Origin: Peterkaempfera podocarpi
GTDB taxonomy: Bacteria; Actinomycetota; Actinomycetes; Streptomycetales; Streptomycetaceae
DNA length: 64,000 nucleotides
Direction of reading: 5' to 3'
NCBI RefSeq assembly: GCF_042466665.1
Contig: NZ_CP162102.1
Span: 372,001-436,000 of the forward strand
Below, in pieces: positions 9,593 through 16,598 of this stretch. The number at the start of each line of letters is the position of its first letter. Positions within the stretch are counted from its first letter, which is position 1. Made by a program: the position numbers and the translations under genes. The notes beneath the pieces were generated by a model. It was not told the origin of the DNA. It did not search any database and saw nothing but the letters and a program-made list of their open reading frames with translations.

Positions 9593-9910
9593 ATGCCCGG
9601 ACTGCCGGACTGCCTGTTCCAGCGGTGGCTGCACGTCCGCGAGGAGGACGAGCCACCTCGACTCGTCTTCCGCCCCGACGGCTATCCGCTGCCTCCGTCC
9701 CGGGGGCGGGACGGGCTGGAGTTCCGCAGGGACGGCGTGTTCGTTCGCTATCGGATCAGCCCTCGTGACGGGTGGGAGCCGACTCCCGGCCGCTGGACGG
9801 CGGACGCCGCCGGCGTGGTGAGCGTCCGGTCCGCGGAGGACCGGCAGCCCGACCGGTGGGCCGTCATCGAGTGCTCGCAGGAGCGGCTGGTGCTGGAGCC
9901 GCAGCCCTGA
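9593..9910 (+). CDS. Small hypothetical protein
   Basis: A 105-residue soluble protein rich in Arg, Asp and Trp, with repeated beta-strand-like segments (GVFVRYRISPRDGW, GRWTADAAGVVSV). Its fold would suit a lipocalin-like or beta-barrel hypothetical, but I do not recognise a family. It is divergent from the metalloprotease with a gap of 67 bases, so the two may share a promoter region; a role as protease inhibitor or immunity partner is only a guess. Confidence 0.65.
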   Translation: MPGLPDCLFQRWLHVREEDEPPRLVFRPDGYPLPPSRGRDGLEFRRDGVFVRYRISPRDGWEPTPGRWTADAAGVVSVRSAEDRQPDRWAVIECSQERLVLEPQP

Positions 9911-10793
9911 CCCCGCCGGGGGCCCACGACGGTCTCGGACCGGCCTTTCGACCGCTGCCACCACTGTCCCGTCCCGGACGTCACCGCGGCGTGACGCCGA
10001 CGCGACCCCGGCACCGACTCCTCTTCCGGCTCCGACTTCGACTTGGACTTCACGGACGACAGAGCCGGTCGGAACGGCCGGGCGTGCCACAGTTCCGGTC
10101 GTTGGCATCGCCACCCCGACCGGCAGCTCGCCTCGCCGGCGGGCCGGCCGCCGAGGACCGACCCGGCCGGTCGGCGACTGACGACAACCGCGTCAACGGT
10201 CCGACCGCTGCCCGCGACGGCCAAGGCCCGGAATCCGACTTCCCCAGGGTCCCGCCCGGGGCAGCCGACAGCCGCTGGATGAAGAAGCCCCGGTGGTCCA
10301 GCAGCAGCCTGCCAACGCCGCTGGTCAGGATGCCGCTTCTGCATATACCTGACCGACGGTCATATATCTTCTTCCAGCGCCGCTTTGATCCGGACGCTGC
10401 AGCAGCGGGCCGTCCGGGCACACAGGACGGGGACGCTCCCCCGCATCGGTCCACCCGTGCTTAGGGGGCCGGTTCATGGCCGACCACGGCAGTCGGTGGT
10501 GCGCGCGCAAGAGGCGCCGCACCCCTGAGGGGCTTGGTGCCGGTCTACGCAACAGGGCGCCCAACGCCACGGCATGGACATCCGCCGGGCCCGTCACACT
10601 CTGCAACCACACGAGTTGCAGCCCCCCAGGCCCCGCCATAGCGTTCAGTGCTGACGGCCCTCGGGGACCTCGTACTCACGAATGGTCCGGCCGCCACTCT
10701 CCCCGCCGGGCACTCCACGCCCCGCGACCCCAGGCAACCTCCGCCGCCGCCGCAGGCCCCGCCTGCCCCGGCCGGCACGGACTAGGAGCCACC
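9911..10793. other. Long gene-free region with an orphan palindrome
   Basis: Nearly 900 bases without a credible gene. It includes an AT-richer patch near 10340-10370 with a palindrome (listed separately) and a small hairpin at 10601-10621 (CTGCAAC/GTTGCAG). The right end is the leader of the secreted protein gene at 10794. Confidence 0.5.
10350..10362. promoter_or_regulatory. Orphan TetR-like operator palindrome
   Basis: TGACCGACGGTCA is a perfect inverted repeat with 6-base arms around a single A, flanked on both sides by TATA-rich sequence that is rare in this genome. The form is typical of a TetR-family operator with promoter elements. No regulator gene or target begins within 400 bases on either side, so it may be a leftover of a lost divergon. 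Confidence 0.45.
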
Positions 10794-11219
10794 ATGAACG
10801 TCAGCAGGACCGCGACACTCGCCGCCGCCCTCGCCACCGCCGCCACCCTCGCCTTCGCGCCCACCGCCCAGGCACGTGTCGCGCCCTCGGCCACCAGCCT
10901 GACCCCGCCCGCCTGCGCCGCCGGCGCGCTGTGCGGCTACGCCGGCGAGAACTACACCGGCGGGATGAACTACACCTCCCGCGACAAGACGGCCTATGCG
11001 ACCGACTCGATCGGATTCGCCCAGAGCCGCTCGGTGTACAACAACGGCGACACCTACACCGCGGACGACGGCACGCTGCGGGGGCACTGCGTCACCGTGT
11101 ACAGCGGCTCGGAGTACTCCGGCAGGAGTCTGAAGCTGAAGCCGCACACGGGCATCGCGAACATCCCGGCGTCCTTCGGCCATGTGAGGTCGAACCGCTG
11201 GGCGGACTGCACGATGTAG
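10794..11219 (+). CDS. Secreted peptidase-inhibitor I36-type protein
   Basis: A 141-residue secreted protein. A Sec signal peptide occupies residues 1 to about 28 (cleavage after AQA). The mature part, with a Cys-rich ALCGYAGENYTGG start, a SRSVYNNGD segment and a conserved C-terminal cysteine, matches the beta/gamma-crystallin-like streptomycete family annotated as peptidase inhibitor I36. The ATG has GGAG five bases upstream. It is followed by a strong terminator, so it is monocistronic. Actual inhibitory activity is unproven for most members. Confidence 0.85.
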   Translation: MNVSRTATLAAALATAATLAFAPTAQARVAPSATSLTPPACAAGALCGYAGENYTGGMNYTSRDKTAYATDSIGFAQSRSVYNNGDTYTADDGTLRGHCVTVYSGSEYSGRSLKLKPHTGIANIPASFGHVRSNRWADCTM

Positions 11220-11290
11220 TTCGCAGCAGCGCACGCCGGCGGCCGGGCTGCGCGGCGGCATGCTGCCGACGAATCCGGGCCCAGCGTGAC

Positions 11291-11326
11291 AGCGGCTCCC
11301 GAGTCCTTGTGGACTCGGGAGCCGCT
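11291..11326 (+). terminator. Rho-independent-type terminator
   Basis: A perfect 16-bp stem (11291-11306 with 11311-11326) and a TTGT loop, 71 bases after the I36-type gene stop. As usual in streptomycetes, there is no long T tract. Confidence 0.85.
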
Positions 11327-12122
11327 GGCGTTGTCGAGCGTGCCGGTGTCGCTGCCGCCGGGACGGGCCGGAAGCGGTGGCTGCGGAGCCCGTACGGGTG
11401 GGGCGCAGCGAGCCGCTGCGCCGGCAAGGCCGCCTCGCTGTGAACGAGTGCCGGCCGCCCGCGAACCCGCCAGGCGGTGTGAACCGGCCGAGCAGACCGG
11501 CGCAGGCGCGATGCGGATGACGTACCGCCCGCACGCCTGTGACGCCCTCGGACGGCTCAGGCGCAGCAGCGGACGGACGTGGATGCGGGCGTTTCCGGCC
11601 GACGGCGAGGGGCGGTTCCGGGTCCGGTTCGGGTGGTCCGGGTCACAGCGGCGGGGCTGCGGCGGGGGCCCGCGAGTGAAGCGCCTCACACGGGCCCAGG
11701 GGTGTACGACCCACGGTAGTAGGCATAACCCGGAGCGGCGAACCACAACCCACCCGAAGAATCCCCACACATGGATGTTTACCGGCACAATTCGGGCAAA
11801 GCACGCTAAAGGTGCAGGTCATCGGACCCCACCCCGATCCGCCGCGGCCTGCCCGGCCCCGCGATGCCGGCGTTCCGAAGGGGCTCCGGCCGCGGCCACC
11901 AGCCCCCGCAACCGGGGGCCGGTCTACGGGTTCGGGTCGTAGGAGGGCTGTTTGCCCAGCCCGCTCGACTCGTCCACGGTGGGACGAGTCCGAACGGCGC
12001 AGCGGATCGCATCCCGCGGTCTGTGAGCGTCCCGCCCGGCACCAACCGACACCGGGTGCCACGGGCACCGGGGCCACCACCGCCCCGGACCGCCCAGCCA
12101 ACCGATCGAGGTCCCCAGCTTG
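11327..12122. other. Long leader/intergenic region before the lytic transglycosylase
   Basis: About 800 bases without a credible gene. A hairpin GACTCGTCC/GGACGAGTC lies at 11967-11990. Streptomycete cell-wall hydrolase genes often have long leaders, some with c-di-AMP (ydaO) riboswitches; I looked for the conserved ydaO core and could not identify it with confidence. Confidence 0.45.
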
Positions 12123-12599
12123 ATGCGCTTCGCCCTTCCCCGCCGCCTGCACACCACCGCCGCCGTCCTGGCCACCACCGCGGGCCTGGCCTCGGTGGCC
12201 GCCATCGCCGCCCCGGCCGCCTCCGCAGCCACCGCACAGCAGACGACCCGGACGAGCGCGCACCACCAGCAGGCCGACGCGCGCACCTTCGCCGCCACCA
12301 CCGGCACCTCCGCCGCCGCCGCCAAGGCCCTGGCCAAGTCGATGGTCCCCGCCTCCCAGTGGGCCTCCTTCAACCAGATCGTCAGCCACGAGTCCAGCTG
12401 GAACATGCACGCCACCAACGCCGCCTCCGGCGCCTACGGCCTGTGCCAGGCCCTGCCGGGCTCCAAGATGGCCTCCGCCGGCTCCGACTGGCGCACCAAC
12501 CCCGCCACCCAGATCAAGTGGGCCATGACCTACATGAACGACCGCTACGGCAGCCCCAACGCCGCCTGGAACTTCTGGCAGACCCACCACTGGTACTGA
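12123..12599 (+). CDS. Secreted lytic transglycosylase (SLT-type)
   Basis: A 158-residue secreted muramidase-like enzyme. Residues 1 to about 36 are a Sec signal peptide ending ASAA. A short low-complexity linker is followed by a compact transglycosylase-like domain: IVSHESSWN contains the catalytic glutamate, and GAYGLCQALPGSKM and the C-terminal AWNFWQTHHWY are signatures shared with the streptomycete SLT family. It would cleave peptidoglycan glycan strands outside the cell. The frame may begin at TTG 12120, one codon earlier. A strong terminator follows at once. Confidence 0.9.
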   Translation: MRFALPRRLHTTAAVLATTAGLASVAAIAAPAASAATAQQTTRTSAHHQQADARTFAATTGTSAAAAKALAKSMVPASQWASFNQIVSHESSWNMHATNAASGAYGLCQALPGSKMASAGSDWRTNPATQIKWAMTYMNDRYGSPNAAWNFWQTHHWY

Positions 12600-12627
12600 G
12601 CCACCCCAGGCACACCAGCACCACCAC

Positions 12628-12659
12628 CGAACGCCCCCGGCACCCCCCGGGGGCGTTCG
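12628..12659 (+). terminator. Strong terminator after the transglycosylase gene
   Basis: A perfect 13-bp GC-rich stem (12628-12640 with 12647-12659) and a six-base loop, 28 bases after the stop. Confidence 0.88.
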
Positions 12660-12812
12660 GCCGTCCCCAACCACCCCGGGGACTTCCGGGATTTCTCCGT
12701 CGAGCAGTGGAGCTCGCGGCCGCCTCGACCCGGGATCCGTGGCGGGCTCGCGCAGCGGGCCGCCGGCCGGACCGCGACGGATCCCCCGGCCTGCGGCACT
12801 ACGGGGCGTTGG

Positions 12813-13187
12813 TCAGATCCGCCAGCTGCGGATACGGTCGGCCGCCTGGTAGACGGTGGCCTTGCGGCCCTGGATGTCGCGGACCAGCTCGACCAGGGCC
12901 CCGTAGGGCGGGTCGATGCCCTCACCACTGGCCTGCATATAGGCCGCCGCCGTCTGGCAGGCGTACAGGCTGTTGCGGTACGGCAGCGGCTCCAGACGCA
13001 CCAGGGTGTGCATCAGGGCCGCCGCCCTCCAGGCAGCGTCGGGGTCCGCGGTGGCCGGACGGGGGATGCGGGTCCTGTGCCGGGCCACGGCGGCCACCAG
13101 AGCGGAGTAGTCGGCGACCGCGAGGTCTTCCGGTACTGACTGCTCCTGGACGTCGAGCAGCCAGGGCACGTCGATGTGCAGGATCAT
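12813..13187 (-). CDS. Degenerate Fic/Doc-family toxin component
   Basis: A 124-residue protein of the actinobacterial Fic/Doc-like toxin-component family. The region corresponding to the Fic loop reads LEPLPYRNSLYACQTAAAYM, where the canonical HPFxxGN core is not preserved: the catalytic His-Pro-Phe is replaced by Glu-Pro-Leu-Pro. AMPylation or kinase activity is therefore doubtful. The start codon overlaps the antitoxin stop in TGATG, so the two are translationally coupled. The family assignment comes from gene context and overall pattern; loss of the motif could mean a new activity or an inactive remnant. Confidence 0.72.
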   Translation of the reverse strand: MILHIDVPWLLDVQEQSVPEDLAVADYSALVAAVARHRTRIPRPATADPDAAWRAAALMHTLVRLEPLPYRNSLYACQTAAAYMQASGEGIDPPYGALVELVRDIQGRKATVYQAADRIRSWRI

Positions 13188-13426
13188 CAGGCGGCTTCGA
13201 CTCCCCGCGCACGGCCGGTGGGCGGGGCTTCGTCGGGGAAGGCCTCGTCGAACTCGGCGCGGTGCGCCTCGCCCCAGGTCACGGCGTACCGGACGAACTG
13301 CAGGCGCTGCTGCTCACGCAGCGGCAGGTCATGGACGTACTGCTTGAGGGACTTGCCCTCCGCCGCCGCTGCGGCACGCACGGCGGCGAGCTCCTCGTCG
13401 GTGAAGGTGATGTTCAAAGACGGCAT
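13187..13426 (-). CDS. Ribbon-helix-helix-type antitoxin
   Basis: A 79-residue antitoxin. The N-terminus (MPSLNITFTDEELAAVRAAA) followed by GKSLKQYVHD has the beta-strand plus two-helix layout of ribbon-helix-helix DNA-binding antitoxins; the acidic C-terminus would wrap the toxin. It precedes the Fic/Doc-like gene with a one-base TGATG overlap, the classical antitoxin-first order. A palindrome directly upstream of the start is a likely autoregulatory operator. The ATG at 13426 was chosen because the longer frame upstream is low-quality sequence. Confidence 0.82.
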   Translation of the reverse strand: MPSLNITFTDEELAAVRAAAAAEGKSLKQYVHDLPLREQQRLQFVRYAVTWGEAHRAEFDEAFPDEAPPTGRARGVEAA

Positions 13427-13434
13427 AGCGGGAT

Positions 13435-13451
13435 GGTACCTAACAGGTACC
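13435..13451. promoter_or_regulatory. Candidate operator of the toxin-antitoxin operon
   Basis: GGTACCTAACAGGTACC: 7-base arms (GGTACCT/AGGTACC) around AAC, nine bases before the antitoxin start. Ribbon-helix-helix antitoxins usually repress their own operon from such a site. Confidence 0.6.
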
Positions 13452-13562
13452 GGCCGCGGGTGGAATCGCGCGAACCCATGGCCGCGTTGCGCCCGGCGCG
13501 ACAACGGCACCGAGGGCGACGGGCCCCGCCGTGCGGATCGCCCGCGCCGTACCGCGAGCCGG

Positions 13563-13901
13563 TCAGCGCAGCACGCCGCCCAGCCAGTGCCGGATCTCGG
13601 AGGTGACGGGATCGGTGATGTCGGTGAAGTCGTCGTGGCTCTGGAGGTACTTCGCCACATAGGGGCAGACGGGCACGATGCGCTTTCCGGCATTGCGTAC
13701 GTCGGTGAGCGCCTCCCGCACGAGAACGGAGGCGAGGCCCTGCCCGGCGTAGGCCTCGTCGATCTCCGTGTGGAAGAAGACCCGCTGCTGGTCGCGGTCG
13801 CGGTACTCGGTGAACCCGGCGAGTCGGCCGTCCACCAGGATCTCGTAGCGGTTCCTGTGATCCGCGCGCTCGACGACCGGGGCGGCAGTGGGCTTCGTCA
13901 T
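13563..13901 (-). CDS. Short GNAT-fold N-acetyltransferase (YjdJ/COG2388 type)
   Basis: A 112-residue single-domain acetyltransferase-like protein. It has the minimal GNAT core: a strand with AGFTEYR, the FFHTEIDEAYAGQGLASVLV segment carrying the Q/R-x-x-G-x-G/A acetyl-CoA loop, and the C-terminal CPYVAKYLQSH motif that is diagnostic for this short family. It would act in the cytosol; the acceptor substrate is unknown. It follows the toxin-antitoxin pair but is separated by more than 130 bases, so it is probably independent. Confidence 0.88.
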   Translation of the reverse strand: MTKPTAAPVVERADHRNRYEILVDGRLAGFTEYRDRDQQRVFFHTEIDEAYAGQGLASVLVREALTDVRNAGKRIVPVCPYVAKYLQSHDDFTDITDPVTSEIRHWLGGVLR

Positions 13902-14159
13902 CGATGGCCTTTCGGGGTCGGGACATCCGGGTGCGGGGTGAGGGCGGCCTCCGGCAGAGCGGGTCCACGCACACGGCCGCCGGTCCAGCCTTCCACATGC
14001 CGTACCGGCCGCGGGTCACCCCCCGGTCCGGCGGACCGGAGCCCGTCCCCGCCGGTCAGTGCCGCAGCGGGAACGGTCGGCGGGCACGCCGCAGGGCTGA
14101 TGGGCGGGCACCGCACCGCGTACGCACACCTGGATCAGCCCGGCGGCCGGATCAGCAGG

Positions 14160-14267
14160 CCCTCCCGGCGTCAGCGGCACCGACGGGAGCCGCGGTGCGG
14201 ACAGCCGGGAGCCGTCGTAGCCGTGGACCTCGCCGAGCCTCGCCTCGCCCTCGCCCCTGCCGCTCAT
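14160..14267 (-). pseudogene. C-terminal fragment of a pirin gene
   Basis: Reading on the minus strand from 14267, the text RLGEVHGYDGSRLSAP followed by LPSVPLTPGG closely matches the last 30 residues of the complete pirin encoded at 49501-50481 (RFGEVHGYDGAALRAP). No upstream pirin domain precedes it, so it is a truncated remnant. It lies in the 420-base gap between the GNAT gene and the PGRP amidase gene; the rest of that gap holds nothing I recognise. Confidence 0.55.
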
Positions 14268-14324
14268 CAGGTGAACCGGGGCCGCTGTCCGTTCCGCCCG
14301 GAGGGTTGGAGCCATATCTGAGGT

Positions 14325-15512
14325 ATGGGTGTTCTGGTTGGCTGGAAGGTAAAGGGCGGCGGTGCCGCAGCGGCGGCGTTGGTGGCGGTGGCGGCCTGCA
14401 CCAGCAACCCGCCACCCGTGGTGACCCGGGTGAAGGCTGCCTCGCCTTCGCCCGCGGCCACGTACACCCTGCCGGTGGCCACCCTGCCGAACCCGGGCGG
14501 GGTCCAGCTGGACGTCCTGCCGCGGGTCACCCGGCCGTTCTCGCTGCTGGCGCTGGTGTGGGACGACCCGCGCGACGCGCTCGACCCGGTGGTCAAGGTG
14601 CGGACCCGGGCGAGCGCGAGCAAGAGGTGGAGCGCCTGGCGGATCCTGACCGCGGACGACGACGGCCCCCAGGATCCTCCCGCGGGGAGCAGGGGTCACA
14701 GCGCTCCCCTCTGGGTCGGGCCGAGTGATGCCGTCCAGGTCGCCCTGCAGCAGCCGGCGGACAAGGTGAAACTGCCCGCGGGGCTGCGGCTGGCCCTGGT
14801 CGACCCCGGAAACCCCTCGCAGGCCCCCGCCCCGACGGGCAGCGGAGGCGTTGGGGTCGTTCCGGCGGTGACCGCGCAGGCTGTCCGGCCGGGGCTGCTA
14901 CGTGCCGCGCTGCGTCCGACGATCGTCTCGCGCGCCGGCTGGCACGCCGACGAACGCCTGCGGCACACCGCACCGGCCTACGCGGACGAGGTGCATGTGG
15001 TCTTCATCCACCACACCGTCAACCCCAACGGCTATGCCTGCTCCCAGGCTCCGGCGATCATCCGGGCCATCTACGAGTTCCACATGCGGGAGGTCCGGTG
15101 GGACGACATCGGCTACAACTTCATCGTGGACCGCTGCGGCACCATCTATGAGGGACGGGCCGGGGGCGTGGACCAGCCTGTCGTCGGCGGCCACACCATG
15201 GGGTTCAACACCGGCAGTGCCGGTATCGCGGTGCTCGGCACCTTCGGCGCCGGGGTCAAGGTCCCCCAGGCGGTGATCGACGCCATCGCGCGGATCGCCG
15301 CCTGGAAGCTCTCGTCCGGGCGTGCGGGGCCGGAGGGCAAGGCGGCCCTGGTGTCCAACGACAGTGCCAGCCGTTATCCCAAGGGCGAGCGGGTCATCCT
15401 CAACACCATCTCCGGCCACCGCGACGCGGTGCCCACCGAGTGCCCCGGCGACGCCCTCTACGCTGCTCTGCCCGCCATTCGCGCGCAGGCCGCCCGCTAC
15501 AGCAAGCGCTGA
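14325..15512 (+). CDS. PGRP-type N-acetylmuramoyl-L-alanine amidase lipoprotein
   Basis: A 395-residue cell-envelope amidase that would cut the MurNAc-L-Ala bond of peptidoglycan. The N-terminus has a short hydrophobic segment ending in VAAC (Cys25), a lipobox, so it is probably a lipoprotein. A Ser/Pro-rich and beta-rich region (about 30-190) leads to a peptidoglycan-recognition amidase_2 domain. Zinc ligands are visible as His229/His230 in FIHHT, the histidine of SGHRD and the cysteine of TECPG. The DDIGYNFIVDRCGTIYEGR core is intact. It is transcribed alone and shares a bidirectional terminator with the next gene. Confidence 0.92.
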   Translation: MGVLVGWKVKGGGAAAAALVAVAACTSNPPPVVTRVKAASPSPAATYTLPVATLPNPGGVQLDVLPRVTRPFSLLALVWDDPRDALDPVVKVRTRASASKRWSAWRILTADDDGPQDPPAGSRGHSAPLWVGPSDAVQVALQQPADKVKLPAGLRLALVDPGNPSQAPAPTGSGGVGVVPAVTAQAVRPGLLRAALRPTIVSRAGWHADERLRHTAPAYADEVHVVFIHHTVNPNGYACSQAPAIIRAIYEFHMREVRWDDIGYNFIVDRCGTIYEGRAGGVDQPVVGGHTMGFNTGSAGIAVLGTFGAGVKVPQAVIDAIARIAAWKLSSGRAGPEGKAALVSNDSASRYPKGERVILNTISGHRDAVPTECPGDALYAALPAIRAQAARYSKR

Positions 15513-15673
15513 CTCCGCTGTTGCCGAACGGCACCGGGCCGGCGTGTGACCACATGCGGCGGCCACGTCCTCCACTCGGATGACGGGGCGTCGAGGACTC
15601 CATGATCATCGGAGCCTCGCCTGTCCGCGTCACTCCGCCGACCAGGCATATCGCCATGAACCGGCCGCCGAGC

Positions 15674-15705
15674 GGCCAGGGCCAGGCCGAAGCCTGGCCC
15701 TGGCC
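15674..15705. terminator. Bidirectional terminator
   Basis: Perfect 14-bp stem (15674-15687 with 15692-15705), CGAA loop, between the convergent amidase and XRE genes. A CTTTC tract follows on the plus side. Confidence 0.8.
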
Positions 15706-15730
15706 CTTTCCCGCCCTGCCCTGGGGCAGG

Positions 15731-15970
15731 TCACACGTCCGCGACGACCACGGCCTCGGACTCGGACTCGGACTCCCAGCGCAGCAGGTCGCCCGGCTGG
15801 CACTTGAGCACCTCGCAGAGCGCGGCGAGGGTCGCGAAGCGCACCGCCTTGGCGCGGCCGTTCTTGAGCACGGCGAGGTTGGCCGGGGTGATCCCCACCC
15901 GGTCCGCGAGCTCGCCCACGGACATCTTCCGCTTGGCCAGCATCACGTCGATGTCGACGGCGATCGGCAT
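15731..15970 (-). CDS. Small Cro/CI-type XRE regulator
   Basis: A 79-residue DNA-binding protein made almost only of a helix-turn-helix (SVGELADRVGITPANLAVLKNG). The short form that begins with a VDIDVMLAKRKM-like strand is the partner of DUF2975 membrane proteins in many Firmicutes and actinobacteria. The start overlaps the DUF2975 stop in TGATG, so the two are co-translated. The C-terminus ends in an unusual Glu-Ser repeat (WESESESEA). Confidence 0.9.
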   Translation of the reverse strand: MPIAVDIDVMLAKRKMSVGELADRVGITPANLAVLKNGRAKAVRFATLAALCEVLKCQPGDLLRWESESESEAVVVADV

Positions 15971-16461
15971 CAGATCACCTCGTCCAGCTCGGCCTTCATC
16001 TGCGCCGCTTCGACGTCCCGCGCGACGGCCTGGGTGAGCAGCATCCGCAGCACAAGCACGATGAGGGCGACCCCGAGGATGGCCACGCCGATCCCGCCCA
16101 TGATCAGGGTGACGCCCGGGTCGTCCCGCTGGCCCGGCGCATTGATGCCCGTGACCGCGAACCACACGAGGGCGGCCGCCACGATCGCACCGATCACGCC
16201 GTCCACGTACCGGAAGGCAGCGTGGGAGAAGACGGTTCCGCGTCGCACCATCGCCACCAGCCGCCATACGCAGACCAGGGCGACCTGGGCCGACACCAAC
16301 CCCAGGATCGTGACCAGGCGCAGCGATGTCAGCGGGAGCGACCCGTCCTCCGGGTCGCTCCCGCTGACCAACACCCACACCATCGATGCCTGCACGAACA
16401 CGGTGCCGGTGAGCACCACCACAATTACGGCGCGCAGCGCACGCACTGTCAGCTTTCCCAT
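15970..16461 (-). CDS. DUF2975 four-TM membrane protein
   Basis: A 163-residue integral membrane protein with four hydrophobic segments (about residues 8-30, 45-68, 88-112, 122-145) and the FSHAAFRYVDGV segment typical of DUF2975. It is the first gene of a two-gene operon with a small XRE regulator. The pair probably senses a membrane state or small hydrophobic ligand and controls its own promoter, but no function is established. ATG 16461 was chosen; several upstream ATGs arise from an ATGG tandem repeat. Confidence 0.86.
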   Translation of the reverse strand: MGKLTVRALRAVIVVVLTGTVFVQASMVWVLVSGSDPEDGSLPLTSLRLVTILGLVSAQVALVCVWRLVAMVRRGTVFSHAAFRYVDGVIGAIVAAALVWFAVTGINAPGQRDDPGVTLIMGGIGVAILGVALIVLVLRMLLTQAVARDVEAAQMKAELDEVI

Positions 16462-16497
16462 GCCCCATCCATCCATCCATCGGCCTACGATGGGAAT

Positions 16498-16514
16498 CTA
16501 TCGAATATCGATAG
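16498..16514. promoter_or_regulatory. Candidate operator of the DUF2975-XRE operon
   Basis: CTATCGAATATCGATAG: 7-base inverted arms around ATA, some 37 bases before the DUF2975 start. It is AT-rich in a GC-rich setting and is the only strong palindrome there, so autoregulation by the small XRE protein is likely. Confidence 0.6.
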
Positions 16515-16598
16515 GCGAGGCAAGGTCGAGACGGCGAGCAAGCGGAGCTTGCGCACCGTGGTGGGAGGCGAGGCCACCGCCCTCCCCGCCAGGCTGCG

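Noticed and set aside
11700..12120. Possible ydaO-type c-di-AMP riboswitch before the lytic transglycosylase gene
   Set aside because: Expected by analogy with rpfA-type leaders, but I could not find the conserved ydaO core; a covariance-model (RF00379) search would decide.
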